A DNA stretch of 64,000 nt. Source: Cytophagales bacterium WSM2-2 (GTDB taxonomy: Bacteria > Bacteroidota > Bacteroidia > Cytophagales > Cyclobacteriaceae). Under the pieces are notes generated by a model, which saw only the letters and a list, made by a program, of their open reading frames with translations, was not told the DNA's origin and did no database searches. Below, one piece after another: positions 26,525-34,077 of this stretch (positions within the stretch are counted from its first letter, which is position 1; each line of letters opens with the position of its first letter). Position numbers and translations under genes: made by a program. The stretch spans positions 4,700,001 through 4,764,000 of the forward strand of contig BNHL01000001.1 in NCBI GenBank assembly GCA_015472025.1, in the 5' to 3' direction.

Positions 26525-27325
26525 ATGAAAGTTGTATTATTTTGTGGCGGTCAGGGAATGCGGTTAAGAGAGTTCTCTGATAAAATCCCGAAGCCAATGG
26601 TCCCCATTGGGTATCGACCAATCATCTGGTATATCATGAAGTATTATGCCCACTTCGGGCATCGTGATTTTATTTTATGTCTTGGATATTTGGGAGACTC
26701 CATCAAAAATTATTTTGTGAATTATGATGAGTACCTCTCCAATGACTTTGTCTACTCCAAAGGCGGCAGCAAACTCAATTTGCTCAACAAAGATATTGAT
26801 GACTGGACCATCACATTTGCTGATACCGGAGTCAACACCAGCTTGGGAGAACGACTCCTGGCTGTCAGGAAATATTTAAAAGGAGAAAGTTCATTCTTAG
26901 TGAATTACTCTGATGTCCTCACGGACTTGCCACTACCGGAAATGATCAACCATTTTCAGAAGGTTGATAAGATAGGGATGTTCATGGTAACTCCGCCTCA
27001 ACGAAGCTTTCATGTGGTCCATTTTGATGGAGATAATGAGGTGAATGAAATCAGCGCATTGAGCAAGTCAGGCCTTTGGGTCAATGCAGGATACTTCCTA
27101 TTCAAAAATGAGATTTTTGATTACTTAAGACCTGGTGAGGATTTAGTTGACGATGCATTACGAAAACTTGTTCTTCGCAATGAGCTTTCTGTTTACCCAT
27201 ACCAAGGCACTTGGATTACCATGGATACGTTCAAAGAAAAGCAAATGCTCGATGACATGTATTGCAGGGGTGAAACACCCTGGGAGGTTTGGAAGGAGAG
27301 AAAGTTGGAGATGGTGAACGCCTGA
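26525..27325 (+). CDS. rfbF: Glucose-1-phosphate cytidylyltransferase
   Basis: 266 residues. The nucleotidyltransferase start MKVVLFCGGQGMRLREFSDK is followed by IPKPMVPIGYRPIIWYIMKY, which contains the KPMVPIG motif. YSDVLTDLPL supplies the metal-binding Asp, and WVNAGYFLF and TWITMDTFKEKQ are family elements. It makes CDP-glucose from CTP and glucose-1-phosphate for the dehydratase at 23938. A 141-bp gap precedes it. In that gap GATctttATC (26402-26411) resembles an operator core but is weak. The PIG-L gene starts 2 bp after the stop. Confidence 0.95.
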   Translation: MKVVLFCGGQGMRLREFSDKIPKPMVPIGYRPIIWYIMKYYAHFGHRDFILCLGYLGDSIKNYFVNYDEYLSNDFVYSKGGSKLNLLNKDIDDWTITFADTGVNTSLGERLLAVRKYLKGESSFLVNYSDVLTDLPLPEMINHFQKVDKIGMFMVTPPQRSFHVVHFDGDNEVNEISALSKSGLWVNAGYFLFKNEIFDYLRPGEDLVDDALRKLVLRNELSVYPYQGTWITMDTFKEKQMLDDMYCRGETPWEVWKERKLEMVNA

Positions 27326-27327
27326 TC

Positions 27328-27975
27328 ATGCTGCCAGTAAATTTCGGCGGCCGGCCGGAAGGCCTCAGGATTTTATGTCTCGGTGCTCACTGCGATGATA
27401 TTGAAATTGGCTGCGGTGGAACGATCATTCGCTTAGGTAGAGAGTATAAGATTAGCAATTTGAAATGGCTCGTTTTTACTTCCTCGGATGAGCGAGGCGC
27501 TGAAGCTACGAAAAGCGCACAATATTTTGTTTCACCCTGTAAGGAAAAAGAGATCATTATAAAAAAACATAGAGATGGATTTCTTCCTTATGAAGCCAAA
27601 AACATTAAAGACCTGTTTGAAGAACTAAAGCCTTTTAACCCCGATATCATTTTTACCCATTGCCGGCACGACCTACACCAGGATCATCGAATCGTTTGCG
27701 AATTGACTTGGAATACATTCAGAAACCATTTGATTTTTGAATATGAGATTCCGAAGTATGACGGTGACCTTGGTAGCCCCAACTATTTTGTAACACTGGA
27801 AAAAGAAGTAGCAGAAAAAAAAGTCAAGACAATTATGGAATGCTTTCAATCCCAGACGGGCAAGCACTGGTTTGATAAGGAAACATTCTTTTCGATGATG
27901 CGCATCCGGGGAATTGAGTCAGCCTCGTCAACAAAATATGCGGAAGGATTCTATGTTAGAAAATCAGTAATGTGA
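27328..27975 (+). CDS. PIG-L (LmbE-like) deacetylase family protein
   Basis: 215 residues from ATG 27328; the frame is open back to 27289, inside rfbF. LGAHCDDIEIGCGGTI is the PIG-L AHxDDxE zinc motif with Cys between His and Asp. FTHCRHDLHQDHR supplies the second HxDxHxDH-like element. PIG-L enzymes remove acyl groups from amino sugars or related compounds. No aminotransferase or acetyltransferase is in this module, so the substrate is unclear. The stop overlaps the start region of the next gene. Confidence 0.88.
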   Translation: MLPVNFGGRPEGLRILCLGAHCDDIEIGCGGTIIRLGREYKISNLKWLVFTSSDERGAEATKSAQYFVSPCKEKEIIIKKHRDGFLPYEAKNIKDLFEELKPFNPDIIFTHCRHDLHQDHRIVCELTWNTFRNHLIFEYEIPKYDGDLGSPNYFVTLEKEVAEKKVKTIMECFQSQTGKHWFDKETFFSMMRIRGIESASSTKYAEGFYVRKSVM

Positions 27976-27989
27976 TGGTTGTTGTAATT

Positions 27990-28529
27990 ATGATTTTCCT
28001 TGAAACAAAACTTAAAGGGGCCTTCATCATAAAACCGGAAAGAAAAGAAGATGAGCGGGGCTTTGTGGCAAGGACATTCTGCCACGATGAATTTCTTGCA
28101 CGTGGTTTAAATCCGACAATCGTACAAAGTGACATTTCCCACGTTAAAACAAAAGGTACATTCAAGGGAATGCATTTTCAGGCGCCTCCCTTTGAAGAAG
28201 ATAAAATCATCAGTTGTCTCCAGGGTGCAATTATAGATTACATCGTTGACTTGAGGGTGCATTCACGCACTTTCAAAGAGTGGATTCAAATTGAACTCTC
28301 GGCCGAGAATGGATATGCCCTCTACGTTCCCAAATCGTTCGCCCATGGGTTTTATACACTATGTAATGATACACGTGTTTTCTATCAAATGACGCAGTAT
28401 CATTTTCCGGAGCATTCGTGGGGGTTCCGATTTGACGATCCTGCATTTGACATTGCGGTGCCAGCAGAAATCGCCAGTCTGTCAGAAAAAGATAGAAGCT
28501 ATCCAGACTTATACCTGTTGCCATCCTAA
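27990..28529 (+). CDS. rfbC: dTDP-4-dehydrorhamnose 3,5-epimerase family protein
   Basis: 179 residues from ATG 27990 (MIFLETKLKGAFIIKPE); upstream in-frame GTG 27972 and ATG 27975 are less typical of the family. RmlC cupin motifs are DERGFVARTFCHDEF, QSDISHVKTKGTFKGMHFQ (catalytic-type His), VDLRVHSRTFKEW and YVPKSFAHGFYTL. In this CDP-sugar context it probably epimerises C3 and/or C5 of a CDP-4-keto-6-deoxyhexose rather than the dTDP intermediate (inference). No RmlA, RmlB or RmlD is present in the window. Confidence 0.88.
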   Translation: MIFLETKLKGAFIIKPERKEDERGFVARTFCHDEFLARGLNPTIVQSDISHVKTKGTFKGMHFQAPPFEEDKIISCLQGAIIDYIVDLRVHSRTFKEWIQIELSAENGYALYVPKSFAHGFYTLCNDTRVFYQMTQYHFPEHSWGFRFDDPAFDIAVPAEIASLSEKDRSYPDLYLLPS

Positions 28530-28541
28530 TCATATAACGCA

Positions 28542-29846
28542 ATGGAAGCAATTACAAAACCAGTAAAAAAGACGTTCACATTGGGTGGGCAAATGCACTC
28601 TCTAATGACCGAATTATTTCCAATCTGCCGGAGTATAACCGGTGATGGCATTGACCGAACATTAGAGATTATAAAAAAAAACATACCTATTATAGTTCAC
28701 AAAGTCCCCACCGGCACAAAAGTCTTTGACTGGGAGGTGCCGAAGGAATGGAATATTAAAGAAGCCTATGTAAAAAACTCCCGTGGTGAAAAGATTATCG
28801 ATTTTACCAGCTCTAATCTTCATGTCCTCAACTATAGTGTCCCCATTGATAAAAGCGTGACTCTGGAAGTTTTAAAAGAACATCTTCATACATTACCTGA
28901 GCATCCCGACTGGATACCTTATCGAACTTCTTACTACAAGGAAGACTGGGGCTTTTGTTTGGCCCACAATCAATTTCAAAACCTCACTGAAGATGTGTAC
29001 GATGTCTACATTGATTCCTCATTAAGGGAAGGGCATCTCACCTATGCTGAATATTACATACCCGGTGAACTTCCGGATGAAGTCCTGGTCTCTACGCGCA
29101 TTTGTCATCCATCAATGTGCAATGATAATCTCTCTGGAATATGTGTCGCCACTTTTTTGGCGAAAGAGTTAGCCCAAAAAAAACTGCGCTACTCATATCG
29201 GTTTCTATTCGTCCCCGGCACCATCGGGGCGATTACCTGGCTTTCCGTAAATGAAGCAAAGGTCAAACAGATCAAACATGGATTGATAGTGTCGTTGTTA
29301 GGTGATTCAGGCAAGTTTACCTATAAAAAATCCCGCCAGGGCGATGCAGAGATTGATCAAATAATTGAAGAAGCGTTGAAGATGAGTGGTAATTATAACA
29401 TTCTGAAATTTTCTCCCTATGGAGATGACGAGCGTCAATTTTGCTCACCGGGTTTTAACCTTCCCGTAGGTAGTCTGATGAAAACCCCCTTTGGGGAGTA
29501 TCCCGAATACCACACGTCTGCAGACAACCTTGAATTCGTAAAGCCTGAGGCGCTTGACAGCTCCCTCCAAATGCTTCGTATCATAGTTAATATGATAGAG
29601 GCAAACCATAAGTATGTAAACATAAATCCAAAGTGCGAATTGCAATTGGGAAAAAGAGGGTTGTATAATATGCTTGGTGGTGAGTGGGCAGGAAGAGACT
29701 TCCAACTCGCACTCTTGTGGGTTCTTAATTTTTCGGACGGGATGCATTCTCTCCTCGATATCTGCAAAGAATCAGGTATCGACTTTAGGTCAATTAGTGC
29801 TGCAACAAATAAACTACTCGAACATAAATTACTCGTAGAAGCATGA
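28542..29846 (+). CDS. DUF4910 aminopeptidase-like protein with C-terminal winged helix
   Basis: 434 residues. The N-terminal MTELFPICRSITGDG and the SDWEVPKEW-like element (here FDWEVPKEWNI) are hallmarks of DUF4910/DUF2172 proteins. STRICHPSMCNDNLSG resembles the metal-binding region of M28-type aminopeptidases. The last 70 residues look like a winged-helix domain. It is cytosolic, without a signal peptide. Such proteins recur beside sugar-nucleotide genes, but I know of no established reaction. Co-location with the PIG-L and CDP-sugar genes suggests hydrolysis of an amide or ester on the sugar or its precursor (inference). Confidence 0.75.
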   Translation: MEAITKPVKKTFTLGGQMHSLMTELFPICRSITGDGIDRTLEIIKKNIPIIVHKVPTGTKVFDWEVPKEWNIKEAYVKNSRGEKIIDFTSSNLHVLNYSVPIDKSVTLEVLKEHLHTLPEHPDWIPYRTSYYKEDWGFCLAHNQFQNLTEDVYDVYIDSSLREGHLTYAEYYIPGELPDEVLVSTRICHPSMCNDNLSGICVATFLAKELAQKKLRYSYRFLFVPGTIGAITWLSVNEAKVKQIKHGLIVSLLGDSGKFTYKKSRQGDAEIDQIIEEALKMSGNYNILKFSPYGDDERQFCSPGFNLPVGSLMKTPFGEYPEYHTSADNLEFVKPEALDSSLQMLRIIVNMIEANHKYVNINPKCELQLGKRGLYNMLGGEWAGRDFQLALLWVLNFSDGMHSLLDICKESGIDFRSISAATNKLLEHKLLVEA

Positions 29847-29882
29847 GGCTTATTTTTCCAAATATCCTACTCACATCTGTTT

Positions 29883-31109
29883 ATGAGGATTCTATTAATT
29901 CATAACAAGTATAAACAGCCGGGAGGTGAGAATGTCGTCTTTGAATCTGAAGGCCAATTACTTTCGAAGAACGGACATATCGTGGAGCGATTGATTTTTG
30001 ACAACTCAACAATCAAGACTTTTTTAGATAGGATTCTTTCAGGCATGAAAGTGATCTATAATCCAGAGAGCGCCAGAATTTTAAGGGAAAAAATTGAGAA
30101 GTTTGGCCCTGATATCATTCACGTTCACAATTTTATTCCATTGGTATCCCCATCGATATTCTCTGTAGCCAAAAAATTTAACATACCAACAATACTTACG
30201 TTGCATAACTATCGCCTGATATGCCCTAGCGCTACTCTTGTTTATAAAGGCAAGATTTATGAGCGCAGCATCCACTCGATTTTCCCGATCGATGCAGTTA
30301 TGAAAGGAGTATATCGCAATTCAATGTTGCAGACTGCTGCAGTTGCTTTCATGGTCGCAATTCATAATCTCCTTGGCACCTGGCGACACAAAGTTGATTT
30401 CTATATTGCTCTCTCCAATTTCGCGAAAGAAAAATTCAAAACATCTTCCCTTGCTATCCCGGAGGAACGACTGGTATTGAAACCGAACTTTGTCCCTGAC
30501 TTTGGTGCCGGGGATGCGGTGAGAGATGATGATCTATTATTCGTTGGGCGCCTCGTTGAAGAGAAAGGAATACAAATTTTGCTCCGCGCGACCAAGCTAC
30601 TGAAATTCAGACTCACTATCATCGGAGATGGTCCATTGCGGAAACTAGTTACAGATGCTGCAAGCGTTAACGTCAACATCCGATATCTGGGATTTCAGGA
30701 TAAGGAAGCCATTGCTGGTCATCTGAAGAAATGTAAGGCCCTTATTTTTCCATCGATTTGGTACGAAGGATTCCCGCTTACCATTTTGGAAGCTTTTTCG
30801 ACAGGCACACTTGTAATTGCATCTGAGCTCGGTGCAATGGCCGAGATTATCGAGAACGGAGTAAATGGCTTACTCTTTGAAGCTGGTAACGAAAATGCAT
30901 TGATAAGCAAAATTGCGGAGATCAATTCCAGACCACAGTGGGCAAAGCAATTGGCCGAAACGGCAAGATTAAATTATCTCCGCTATTACACTCCAGAAAA
31001 AAACTATGGGATGCTCATCAATATCTATCGCAATGCTGTCGCACTCAAACAACATCCACGGGACAAATGGAGTCCTCAATCTTTGGCAGCGTTGAGCAAT
31101 TATAACTAA
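29883..31109 (+). CDS. Family 4 glycosyltransferase
   Basis: 408 residues with a GT-B fold. The N-terminal domain has RILLIHNKYKQPGGEN and IIHVHNFIPLVSP. The C-terminal domain has LLFVGRLVEEKGIQILLRA (here LFVGRLVEEKG), the IIGDGPL motif and SIWYEGFPLTILEAFSTGT with the E-x7-E pair. It transfers a sugar from a nucleotide donor to the lipid-linked repeat unit on the cytosolic face. Lying right after the CDP-sugar module, it is a candidate for using that sugar (inference). The next gene starts 5 bp after its stop. Confidence 0.92.
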   Translation: MRILLIHNKYKQPGGENVVFESEGQLLSKNGHIVERLIFDNSTIKTFLDRILSGMKVIYNPESARILREKIEKFGPDIIHVHNFIPLVSPSIFSVAKKFNIPTILTLHNYRLICPSATLVYKGKIYERSIHSIFPIDAVMKGVYRNSMLQTAAVAFMVAIHNLLGTWRHKVDFYIALSNFAKEKFKTSSLAIPEERLVLKPNFVPDFGAGDAVRDDDLLFVGRLVEEKGIQILLRATKLLKFRLTIIGDGPLRKLVTDAASVNVNIRYLGFQDKEAIAGHLKKCKALIFPSIWYEGFPLTILEAFSTGTLVIASELGAMAEIIENGVNGLLFEAGNENALISKIAEINSRPQWAKQLAETARLNYLRYYTPEKNYGMLINIYRNAVALKQHPRDKWSPQSLAALSNYN

Positions 31110-31114
31110 CCTAA

Positions 31115-31516
31115 ATGAAAAGAAGGTCCTTCATAGTAGTTTCCGTATTTAGCCTGTTTGGGATCGGCGTTTTTTCATTTATTCGATGGATTAGAAATTC
31201 CGGCAATGTTAAAGAACTGGCCAACCCGAGATTTTTGTCACTGCTTTGTGATAGTAGTACGATTCGAACATTAGGACGTGCTTATCTCAAATTGAAACCT
31301 GGAGAAAATGGAGATGATATATTATTAAATGATTTGCTGACTGAAAAATTCCACAAGAAGCTCCTTGAGAGAACAGACATGCTCGCTGCCGAGTCCCAAA
31401 TAGAAGAAAGGATAAAACAAGATTTTGATTCAAATAACATAGTTATCGTGCAGGGGTGGGTATTGTCCGTAACGGAAGCGAGACAGTGTGCATTCTTTTC
31501 AATTCTTAACTCTTAA
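31115..31516 (+). CDS. Small exported protein with Tat-like N-terminus, probable partner of the GMC oxidoreductase
   Basis: 133 residues. It begins MKRRSFIVVSVFSLFGIGVF: a twin arginine followed by S-F-I and a hydrophobic stretch, resembling a Tat signal. The remainder is helical and polar with no motif I recognise. The size, Tat-like start and position 3 bp before a GMC oxidoreductase recall the small subunits (gluconate 2-dehydrogenase subunit 3 type) of flavin dehydrogenases; this is inference from context. Such a subunit could carry the folded flavoprotein across the inner membrane. Confidence 0.55.
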   Translation: MKRRSFIVVSVFSLFGIGVFSFIRWIRNSGNVKELANPRFLSLLCDSSTIRTLGRAYLKLKPGENGDDILLNDLLTEKFHKKLLERTDMLAAESQIEERIKQDFDSNNIVIVQGWVLSVTEARQCAFFSILNS

Positions 31517-31519
31517 AAC

Positions 31520-33097
31520 ATGCACAGAGACGCAACCAAACTGGAAAACCATTCGATTATTGAGGGTGACATTTGTATTGTTGGTGCCGGGATGGCTGGT
31601 ATTGCTATGGCTCTTGACTGGATCAACACGCCTTACAAAGTAATACTTCTGGAAGGTGGTGGTTTCAATGTGGAAACCAGGATGCAAGATCTCTATCAAG
31701 GCAAAAATACAGGTCAACGCTACTATCCTCTACAGTCATTGCGTCTTCATTATTTTGGCGGTACTTCCGGACATTGGGCTGGATTCTGCTCACCCTATGA
31801 CCCTATTGATTTTAAAAAGCGAGACTGGATAGAACATAGTGGCTGGCCCATCCAGTTCAATGATTTACTTCCATACTATGAGCAAGCAAGAGAAATAGTT
31901 GAGATCGAATCTTCAAATTTTGATTTTGATTATTGGAAAAAAAAGGACCCTGAACTTGAATCTCTACCTCTAGACAAAAAAGTGTTGTGGAATAAAATGT
32001 GGCAGTTCAGTCCTCCGACTCGTTTTGGTTCTCGGTATAAAGAGGAAATACTGAAGGCATCGAATGTACATTTGTACACCTACGCTAATGTTGTGAACCT
32101 CGAAACGGATGATCTCGTTTCAAACGTTAAGCAAGTTCTTATAAGGAATCATGCCGGTAAAGAACATGTTGTGAAAGCAAAGTGCTTCATCATGGCCTGT
32201 TGTGCTATTCAGAATGCACGTATGCTTTTAGCATCAAACCAACAGGCACCTAACGGACTGGGAAACGATCATGGTCTGGTTGGTCGTTTTTTCATGGACC
32301 ATTTGGAAGTCATGACATCTGATTTATTTATGCCGTTTGCTAAACAGATCAAGTTGTACTACCCGTGGGTATATTCAGAAACTAAAGTCCGGGCAGAACT
32401 AGCATTGACAGATCAGAAGCAGTCGCAGTTAAAAATACTTAACGGGACTGCGTCATTGATGCCAAAAGAGATCGCTGCAAACAAGTCTCCGAATATCGAT
32501 ACGTTTCCAGAGGATGCGGTGGCCACTGTAGAAATGTGGGAGGAAATGAATAAACTTCGTGGACATGAAAACTTTGGCAGCCCGGAAACCTACAATTGCA
32601 AAGAGTTTGAATTATTCACTCGAATGGAGCAGGCACCAAATCCGAATTCCAGAATCCGGTTGGATAGTGAAAGAGACGAATTGGGAGTATTGAGGGCAAA
32701 TCTGGATTGGCGCTTGACGAGTATTGATAAGAGAAGTATTAGAAAACTGCAGGAAGTTATCGGTGAGGAAGTTGGTCGTGCTGAAATTGGTAGAATACGA
32801 TTAAAAGAGTGGCTGCGAGATGAGGAGAATAATAGTGACTGGACTAGTGAGTTAGGAGGTGGCTGGCATAACATGGGTACTACGCGTATGGCAGATAGCC
32901 CAAAGAAAGGTGTAGTTGATGCTAATTGCAAAGTCTACGGACTGAGCAATTTGTACATGGCAGGGTCGTCCTGTTTCCCCACATCAGGTGCGGCCAACCC
33001 AACACTCACACTTCTTGCACTTACATTTAAGTTATCAAAGCACTTGAAAGAGAATGTTGCGAAAAATTTTAAATCTCTTCAAAAAGCAATGGCATGA
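31520..33097 (+). CDS. GMC-family FAD-dependent oxidoreductase
   Basis: 525 residues. The N-terminal FAD-binding motif ICIVGAGMAGIAMALDW is followed by LLEGGG, and FGGTSGHWAGFCSPYDPIDF is the GMC pattern. The C-terminal domain has GGGWHNMGTTRMADSP, with the catalytic-type His, and LYMAGSSCFPTSGAANPTLT, the GMC C-signature. No signal peptide is present, consistent with export together with the Tat-like small protein just upstream. It would oxidise a sugar or alcohol group. In this locus a role in oxidising a polymer sugar or precursor is inferred. No cytochrome subunit is nearby. Confidence 0.88.
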   Translation: MHRDATKLENHSIIEGDICIVGAGMAGIAMALDWINTPYKVILLEGGGFNVETRMQDLYQGKNTGQRYYPLQSLRLHYFGGTSGHWAGFCSPYDPIDFKKRDWIEHSGWPIQFNDLLPYYEQAREIVEIESSNFDFDYWKKKDPELESLPLDKKVLWNKMWQFSPPTRFGSRYKEEILKASNVHLYTYANVVNLETDDLVSNVKQVLIRNHAGKEHVVKAKCFIMACCAIQNARMLLASNQQAPNGLGNDHGLVGRFFMDHLEVMTSDLFMPFAKQIKLYYPWVYSETKVRAELALTDQKQSQLKILNGTASLMPKEIAANKSPNIDTFPEDAVATVEMWEEMNKLRGHENFGSPETYNCKEFELFTRMEQAPNPNSRIRLDSERDELGVLRANLDWRLTSIDKRSIRKLQEVIGEEVGRAEIGRIRLKEWLRDEENNSDWTSELGGGWHNMGTTRMADSPKKGVVDANCKVYGLSNLYMAGSSCFPTSGAANPTLTLLALTFKLSKHLKENVAKNFKSLQKAMA

Positions 33098-34077
33098 AAC
33101 TGGCAGGTAAAGAAGGATTGGACGGTACTCCAATGATAAGCGTTGGAGTACCTACATATAATGGTGGCAAGCGAATCAGCTCAACTATATTGGCCATCCT
33201 CAATCAGTACTATCCCAATATTGAAATCCTTATCTCCGACAATTGTTCCACCGACAATACAGAAAATGTCTGTACAGAACTACAGAAAAAAAACTCAGTC
33301 ATTCAATATTTCCGGCAAAAAGAAAATATTGGGATAATACCCAACTTTGAATTCGTCTTGAGTAAGGCAAAAGGCGAATTCTTCATGTGGGTTGCTGATG
33401 ACGACTTACTCGAAACTGATATTCTACATAAGTACGTTGACTTCCTTATGTCTCATTCCGACTACTCTCTTGTGTCTGGAGAAATCCGCTATTGGTCGGG
33501 GAGTCGAATTGTATTTGACGAAAAGGACTTTGGCATGGAACATTCCTCACCTGATGTCAGGGTAGTCAGGTACTATTCAAAAGTAAAACATGGTGCAATT
33601 TTTTACGGGCTTATGCCGACCAGCGTAGCTAAGAGAATAACACTAAAAAACAGAATGGGTGAAGATTGGCATGCAGTAGCAAAAGTTGCGTACCTGGGCA
33701 AAATAAAAATGTTGGATTGTATCGGCTATCACAAGAAATTAAACGGCTCGTCGAAAACACTACGACAATACTCAAAACTAATTGGGGCCGCATGGTTCCC
33801 AACAAATTTTCCGCATGCACAGATTGCCATTGATGCCTCGCTGGAAATAATGACCTCTCCTATCTATAGAGAAAAGCGGTTGTTTTCAAAATTAGCATTG
33901 GCAGCAAAATCTTCAGGAAGCATTCTCTTCAACCATTATTGCAAAGAATATCCATTTATCCTCGGAGGGAAGATTGTAAGGTTTTTAGGAATACAGAAAG
34001 CCAAGGAAAAGGTGTTTAGCTTATTTAAAAACAAAAATGAATATCCCAATCGTGCTACTGATATTTCAACAGAATAA
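33094..34077 (+). CDS. Family 2 glycosyltransferase
   Basis: 327 residues. GT2 start ISVGVPTYNGGKRISSTIL, then ILISDNCSTDNT and the metal site MWVADDDLLETD. The C-terminal part is rich in basic residues. It overlaps the preceding gene as ATGA and is the last gene of the second plus-strand block. Its 3' end overlaps the convergent beta-helix gene by 23 bp, so no space remains for a conventional terminator between them. Confidence 0.88.
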   Translation: MKLAGKEGLDGTPMISVGVPTYNGGKRISSTILAILNQYYPNIEILISDNCSTDNTENVCTELQKKNSVIQYFRQKENIGIIPNFEFVLSKAKGEFFMWVADDDLLETDILHKYVDFLMSHSDYSLVSGEIRYWSGSRIVFDEKDFGMEHSSPDVRVVRYYSKVKHGAIFYGLMPTSVAKRITLKNRMGEDWHAVAKVAYLGKIKMLDCIGYHKKLNGSSKTLRQYSKLIGAAWFPTNFPHAQIAIDASLEIMTSPIYREKRLFSKLALAAKSSGSILFNHYCKEYPFILGGKIVRFLGIQKAKEKVFSLFKNKNEYPNRATDISTE

